From NCBI GenBank assembly GCA_913774355.1, contig CAJYGB010000006.1, forward strand, positions 124,001 through 188,000: a stretch of DNA of 64,000 nt, read 5' to 3'. Below, piece by piece: positions 62,383 to 64,000 of the stretch. This stretch comes from an uncultured Chryseobacterium sp. Lineage in GTDB: Bacteria > Bacteroidota > Bacteroidia > Flavobacteriales > Weeksellaceae. Both the position numbers and the translations under genes were made by a program. The notes under the pieces were generated by a model, which ran no database searches, was not told the DNA's origin, and saw only the letters and a list, made by a program, of their open reading frames with translations. Every line of letters begins with the position of its first letter. Position 1 is the first letter of the stretch.

Positions 62383-63687
62383 TTAGCCCAGCAATTTATT
62401 TTTCACCTTATTAAACTGATATTCAATTTTATCCAGGCAAAGATTCCCAATACTTCCCTGATGGGTATGCTCTAAGTTTTCAATTTTAAAATCAAACGCG
62501 TTATTCTCGATCTCCTGCCCTACTTTAACATAAGCATCCCGGAAAGAGCTGCCGTTTTTCACTTCCTCATTGATTTTCTCCACGCTGAACAGGTATTTGT
62601 ATTTTTCATCCTCTAAAATCCCGTCTTTCACCTGAATATTAGGCAACGTATAGTTTAAAATCTCCAGGCATTCTTTCAATGAATCGATCGCAGGGAAAAG
62701 AATCTCTTTCGTCAGCTGCATATCGCGGTGATAGCCTGATGGAAGATTATTGGTCAGCAGTACAAATTCATTCGGGAGCGACTGGATTCTGTTGCATCGC
62801 GCGCGGACCAGCTCGAAAATATCCGGATTCTTTTTATGCGGCATAATGCTGCTTCCCGTGGTAAATTCTTTAGGGAAACTAATAAAATCGAAATTCTGAC
62901 TTAAATACAGACAGACATCATAAGAAAATTTGCTTAAAGTTCCCGCCAAAGCTGCCATAGCCATCGACAACATTTTTTCTGACTTTCCGCGCGTCATCTG
63001 CGCATACACCGAATTGTAATTCATTGACCGGAATCCAAGATTATACGTAGTGCTTTCACGGTCGATCGGGAAAGACGAGCCATAACCGGCCGCCGAACCC
63101 AACGGATTTTTATTGATGATATTCTTCACTGAAAACAGCAGTTCTATATCGTCCAGCAAAGCTTCGGCATACGCCCCGAACCACAATCCAAATGAGGAAG
63201 GCATGGCAATCTGCAAATGCGTATAACCCGGAAGCAAGACATTTTTATGCTGTTCTGCCAGCTGGATCAGCAATTGGAAGAACCCATCCGTCAAAGCTGT
63301 AATTTCTCTGATTTCATCCAGCAAATACAGTTTGATATCCAGTAAAACCTGGTCATTTCTTGATCTCGCCGTATGGATTTTTTTTCCGGTATCGCCGAGT
63401 TTTCCGATCAAAAGAGATTCAATCTGAGAATGAATATCTTCCGCATTTTTATCGATCTCAAAATTTCCGTGCTCAATGGTTTCTAAAATTTCCGTCAGCA
63501 GAGAAAGCATCTGCTCCGATTCTTCAACGGAAATAATTCCGACTTCAGACAGCATTTTACAGTGGGCCATAGAGCCTTTAACGTCATATTTTGCCAGACG
63601 TTCATCAAAATCAAGATCTTTTCCTACCGTAAAATTGTTAACCAATATATTCGTGGTGAGATCGTCCTTCTGCCATATTTTTTTCAT
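62383..63687 (-). CDS. argH: argininosuccinate lyase
   Basis: Last step of arginine synthesis: argininosuccinate to arginine and fumarate. 434 aa. Family signature GSSIMPHKKNPDIFEL near residue 273, plus MWQKDDL-like N-terminus MKKIWQKDDLTTNIL and HTARSRNDQVLLDIKLYLLD near 106 (substrate-binding His and Asn). Follows an argE-like gene on the same strand. Confidence 0.97.
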   Translation of the reverse strand: MKKIWQKDDLTTNILVNNFTVGKDLDFDERLAKYDVKGSMAHCKMLSEVGIISVEESEQMLSLLTEILETIEHGNFEIDKNAEDIHSQIESLLIGKLGDTGKKIHTARSRNDQVLLDIKLYLLDEIREITALTDGFFQLLIQLAEQHKNVLLPGYTHLQIAMPSSFGLWFGAYAEALLDDIELLFSVKNIINKNPLGSAAGYGSSFPIDRESTTYNLGFRSMNYNSVYAQMTRGKSEKMLSMAMAALAGTLSKFSYDVCLYLSQNFDFISFPKEFTTGSSIMPHKKNPDIFELVRARCNRIQSLPNEFVLLTNNLPSGYHRDMQLTKEILFPAIDSLKECLEILNYTLPNIQVKDGILEDEKYKYLFSVEKINEEVKNGSSFRDAYVKVGQEIENNAFDFKIENLEHTHQGSIGNLCLDKIEYQFNKVKNKLLG

Positions 63688-63707
63688 AAGTTTCTTTTTT
63701 TGTTGGA

Positions 63708-63735
63708 AGATGAAAGCAGGAGGCCGGAAGTTTAC
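63708..63735 (+). repeat. short GGCTGGAAG-family repeat
   Basis: GAAAGCAGGAGGCCGGAAG between argH and the argE-like gene, a truncated member of the repeat family described at 28981. Confidence 0.45.
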
Positions 63736-63834
63736 TACTCACTGCCCTATCTTCATTTAATCGTAAAATTTGTCCTTTTTGAGAAAAAGCTTGTTTGGAG
63801 GCATTATTAACTTCCAACATCCCTCATCCTGCTC

Positions 63835-64000
63835 CTATAAAATCTTCTCCAGAATCTTGATATAAACCTCAATTCCCTCCGCGATTTCATCAATAAAAAT
63901 AAATTCATCTGCGGTATGGGAGCGGGTACTGTCACCGGGTCCAAGTTTTACCGAGGTGCAGGGAATGATCGCCTGATCCGATGAGGTCGGGGAACCATAA
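63835..64000 (-). CDS. M20-family peptidase, ArgE/acetylornithine deacetylase-like, C-terminal end only
   Basis: Only the last 54 codons are in the window; the start lies beyond 64000. The visible sequence reads GSPTSSDQAIIPCTSVKLGP, then GDSTRSHTADEFIFIDEI and ends at TAG 63837-63835. The conserved GPGDSxxSHTxDEF is the M20 C-terminal metal-site region with the final His. Position directly before argH supports an arginine-pathway deacetylase. Confidence 0.88.
   Translation of the reverse strand, partial: YGSPTSSDQAIIPCTSVKLGPGDSTRSHTADEFIFIDEIAEGIEVYIKILEKIL

Overview
The window looks like a chromosomal segment of a Chryseobacterium-like flavobacterium (Bacteroidota, Weeksellaceae). Supporting signs are a SusC/SusD pair heading a pectin utilisation locus, flavobacterial promoters of the form TTG/TTTG-N19-TAnnTTTG, lipoprotein signals typical of Bacteroidota, and many short palindromic intergenic repeats. 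The species cannot be named from the sequence alone.

Layout. (1) 1-20.6 kb is a pectin/rhamnogalacturonan utilisation locus. It holds SusC (5'-truncated by the window), SusD, two pectin methylesterases, two DUF4861 proteins, GH105, GH43, two CE12-type SGNH acetylesterases, GH28, an alpha/beta-hydrolase esterase, a KdgF-like cupin, a PL1 lyase and a PL10 lyase. Together these would de-esterify, cut, import and finish digesting pectin, with KdgF acting on unsaturated uronate. (2) 20.9-33.1 kb is mixed accessory DNA: a decayed epimerase, a Crp/Fnr regulator, a large catalase, a decayed YihY-family gene, an HxlR/SDR pair, a SnoaL-like gene and a frameshifted SUFU-domain gene. Two copies of an unrecognised module lie here (23.5-24.7 and 32.6-33.75 kb). 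Each is a ~176-aa protein divergent from a small XRE regulator, with an 18-bp perfect palindrome between them and a near-identical terminator after the regulator. (3) 33.8-44.4 kb is an AT-rich to mosaic island. It contains a membrane protein, a class III cyclase-like protein, a MITE, a serine recombinase, a type IIG restriction-modification gene whose 3' part is lost and partly inverted, an SF1 helicase-nuclease, a DUF4236 protein, and scars of a conjugative-element topoisomerase III and a second helicase gene. It ends beside tRNA-Ser(UGA). (4) 44.9-64 kb is mostly housekeeping: trxB, holA, small lipoproteins and enzymes, pyrB-carA-RAYT-carB, egtD-egtB, an Lrp regulator, argH and the end of an argE-like gene.

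The strongest novel candidates are: the leader of the pyrimidine operon (consensus promoter, 23-codon leader ORF, pause-like hairpin, U-rich stretch and an intrinsic terminator about 26 nt before pyrB), which resembles enterobacterial pyrBI attenuation; the duplicated XRE/176-aa module with paired palindromic operators; and the scrambled type IIG gene beside an invertase-like recombinase. A RAYT transposase with seven REP-like hairpins sits inside the pyr operon, and matching hairpins occur elsewhere in the window. All functions are inferred from reading the sequence; no database search was run.
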